Origin: Spirochaetales bacterium
Lineage (GTDB): Bacteria > Spirochaetota > Spirochaetia > B11-G9
Direction: 5' to 3'
DNA length: 7,197 nucleotides
Assembly: GCA_027077185.1 (NCBI GenBank)
Contig: JALTGJ010000396.1
Span: 1-7,197, forward strand
The translations under genes were made by a program, and so were the position numbers. The stretch's first letter is position 1. The number at the start of each line of letters is the position of its first letter. The notes under the pieces were generated by a model that saw only the letters and a list, made by a program, of their open reading frames with translations, ran no database searches and had not been told where the DNA came from. Of this stretch, positions 6,759 through 7,197 are shown in pieces.

Positions 6759-7197
6759 TACAGTCCCCCTCCTGACAAAACTTTAAGAAAGTTCAAAAGT
6801 TCATAGAAGCTTGAATCAATTACTCTGTTAAAGGCTTCCAAAAGAAAGGGCATAGCCAGAAATAACATTAAAAAAGCCATGGAAATTTTAATTGGAAAGC
6901 CCAGCATAAGAAGATTCATCTGAGGAGCCGCCTTGGCGAGTAAACCCATGGATACAGATATTAGCAGGAGCACTCCCAAAATAGGGAAAGCAATTATTAA
7001 AGCCTGTTCAAAAAGAATTGTCATACTTCGAAGTATTAAGTTAAGAATTGGTTCCCGGACATTTACCAGATCAACAGCCTTAACAGCTTCAAAAGACCTA
7101 AGAACACCCATTAGAAATATTTTCTGAAATCCACCGACAAGAACAAAAATAAACATAGCCATTAGATTAATAAACTGACCCATTAGCGGTATCTGAA
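6758..7197 (-). CDS. fliR: flagellar export gate protein FliR, C-terminal half (5' end outside window)
   Basis: FliR is an integral-membrane subunit of the flagellar export gate, forming the pore with FliP and FliQ. The reading frame stays open to the window edge (QIPL precedes the first visible Met at 7183), so that Met is internal and about the first 110-120 of roughly 260 residues are missing. The visible part shows hydrophobic segments and the strongly conserved FliR block GLLAKAAPQMNLLMLGFPIK (visible residues about 83-102), followed by a last membrane segment and an amphipathic tail ending in SGGGL. The stop TAA (6760-6758) shares its last base with the flhB ATG, so the two are likely translationally coupled. 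FliP and FliQ would be expected just upstream, beyond the window. Confidence 0.95.
   Translation of the reverse strand, partial: QIPLMGQFINLMAMFIFVLVGGFQKIFLMGVLRSFEAVKAVDLVNVREPILNLILRSMTILFEQALIIAFPILGVLLLISVSMGLLAKAAPQMNLLMLGFPIKISMAFLMLFLAMPFLLEAFNRVIDSSFYELLNFLKVLSGGGL
6768..6773 (-). promoter_or_regulatory. strong ribosome binding site of flhB within the fliR 3' end
   Basis: The minus strand reads AGGAGGGGGACTG followed by TAATGG. The perfect AGGAGG lies 9 bases before the flhB ATG and within the codons for the Gly-rich FliR C-terminus (SGGGL). It fixes the extended N-terminal start of FlhB. Confidence 0.75.

Noticed and set aside
6492..6806. 104-codon plus-strand open frame across the flhB start
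   Set aside because: It is antisense to the flhB 5' end and fliR 3' end; its composition, rich in Phe, Cys and Lys, mirrors the opposite strand.
6758..7183. A complete 141-residue protein starting at 7183
   Set aside because: The frame remains open upstream to the window edge, and the residues match the C-terminal half of FliR, so that Met is internal.

Overview
The window looks like one continuous block of a bacterial flagellar export and regulation operon. Every gene is read on the minus strand, so transcription runs from high to low coordinates: fliR (5' part outside the window), flhB, flhA, flhF, flhG, an unnamed membrane-anchored acidic protein, and fliA (3' end outside the window). The best guess for the source is a spirochaete of the Treponema/Spirochaeta group. 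The reasons are the order fliR-flhB-flhA-flhF-flhG-unknown-fliA with no chemotaxis genes inserted, the extended FlhB N-terminus, and moderately AT-rich DNA. This is inference from gene order and protein character; no 16S rRNA or species-specific marker is present.

Layout in transcription order: 7197-6758 is the C-terminal half of FliR. 6758-5598 is FlhB, whose start codon overlaps the fliR stop as TAATG. 5576-3477 is FlhA, starting with TTG after a 21-base gap. 3396-2254 is the SRP-type GTPase FlhF. 2194-1328 is the MinD-like ATPase FlhG. 1242-625 is a two-helix membrane protein with an acidic tail and no recognised family. 622-1 is FliA/WhiG (sigma-28), again joined to the gene before it by TAATG. 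Gaps between genes are at most about 85 bases and none holds a convincing sense-strand terminator, so a single transcript is likely. No RNA genes, mobile elements, CRISPR arrays or phage features were seen. No stretch over 300 bases lacks a gene.

How the genes work together: FliR, FlhB and FlhA form the membrane export gate of the flagellar type III secretion machine, and FlhB switches substrate class by self-cleavage at NPTH. FlhF and FlhG set where and how many flagella are built. FliA directs RNA polymerase to late flagellar genes such as filament genes. The unnamed protein lies between the number regulator and the sigma factor and is translationally coupled to the latter, which makes it the most interesting item here. 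The rest is an ordinary, intact flagellar core. Secondary points are the non-ATG start of flhA with a tiny overlapping ORF carrying the better ribosome binding site, a hairpin between flhF and flhG, and a changed G3 motif in FlhF.
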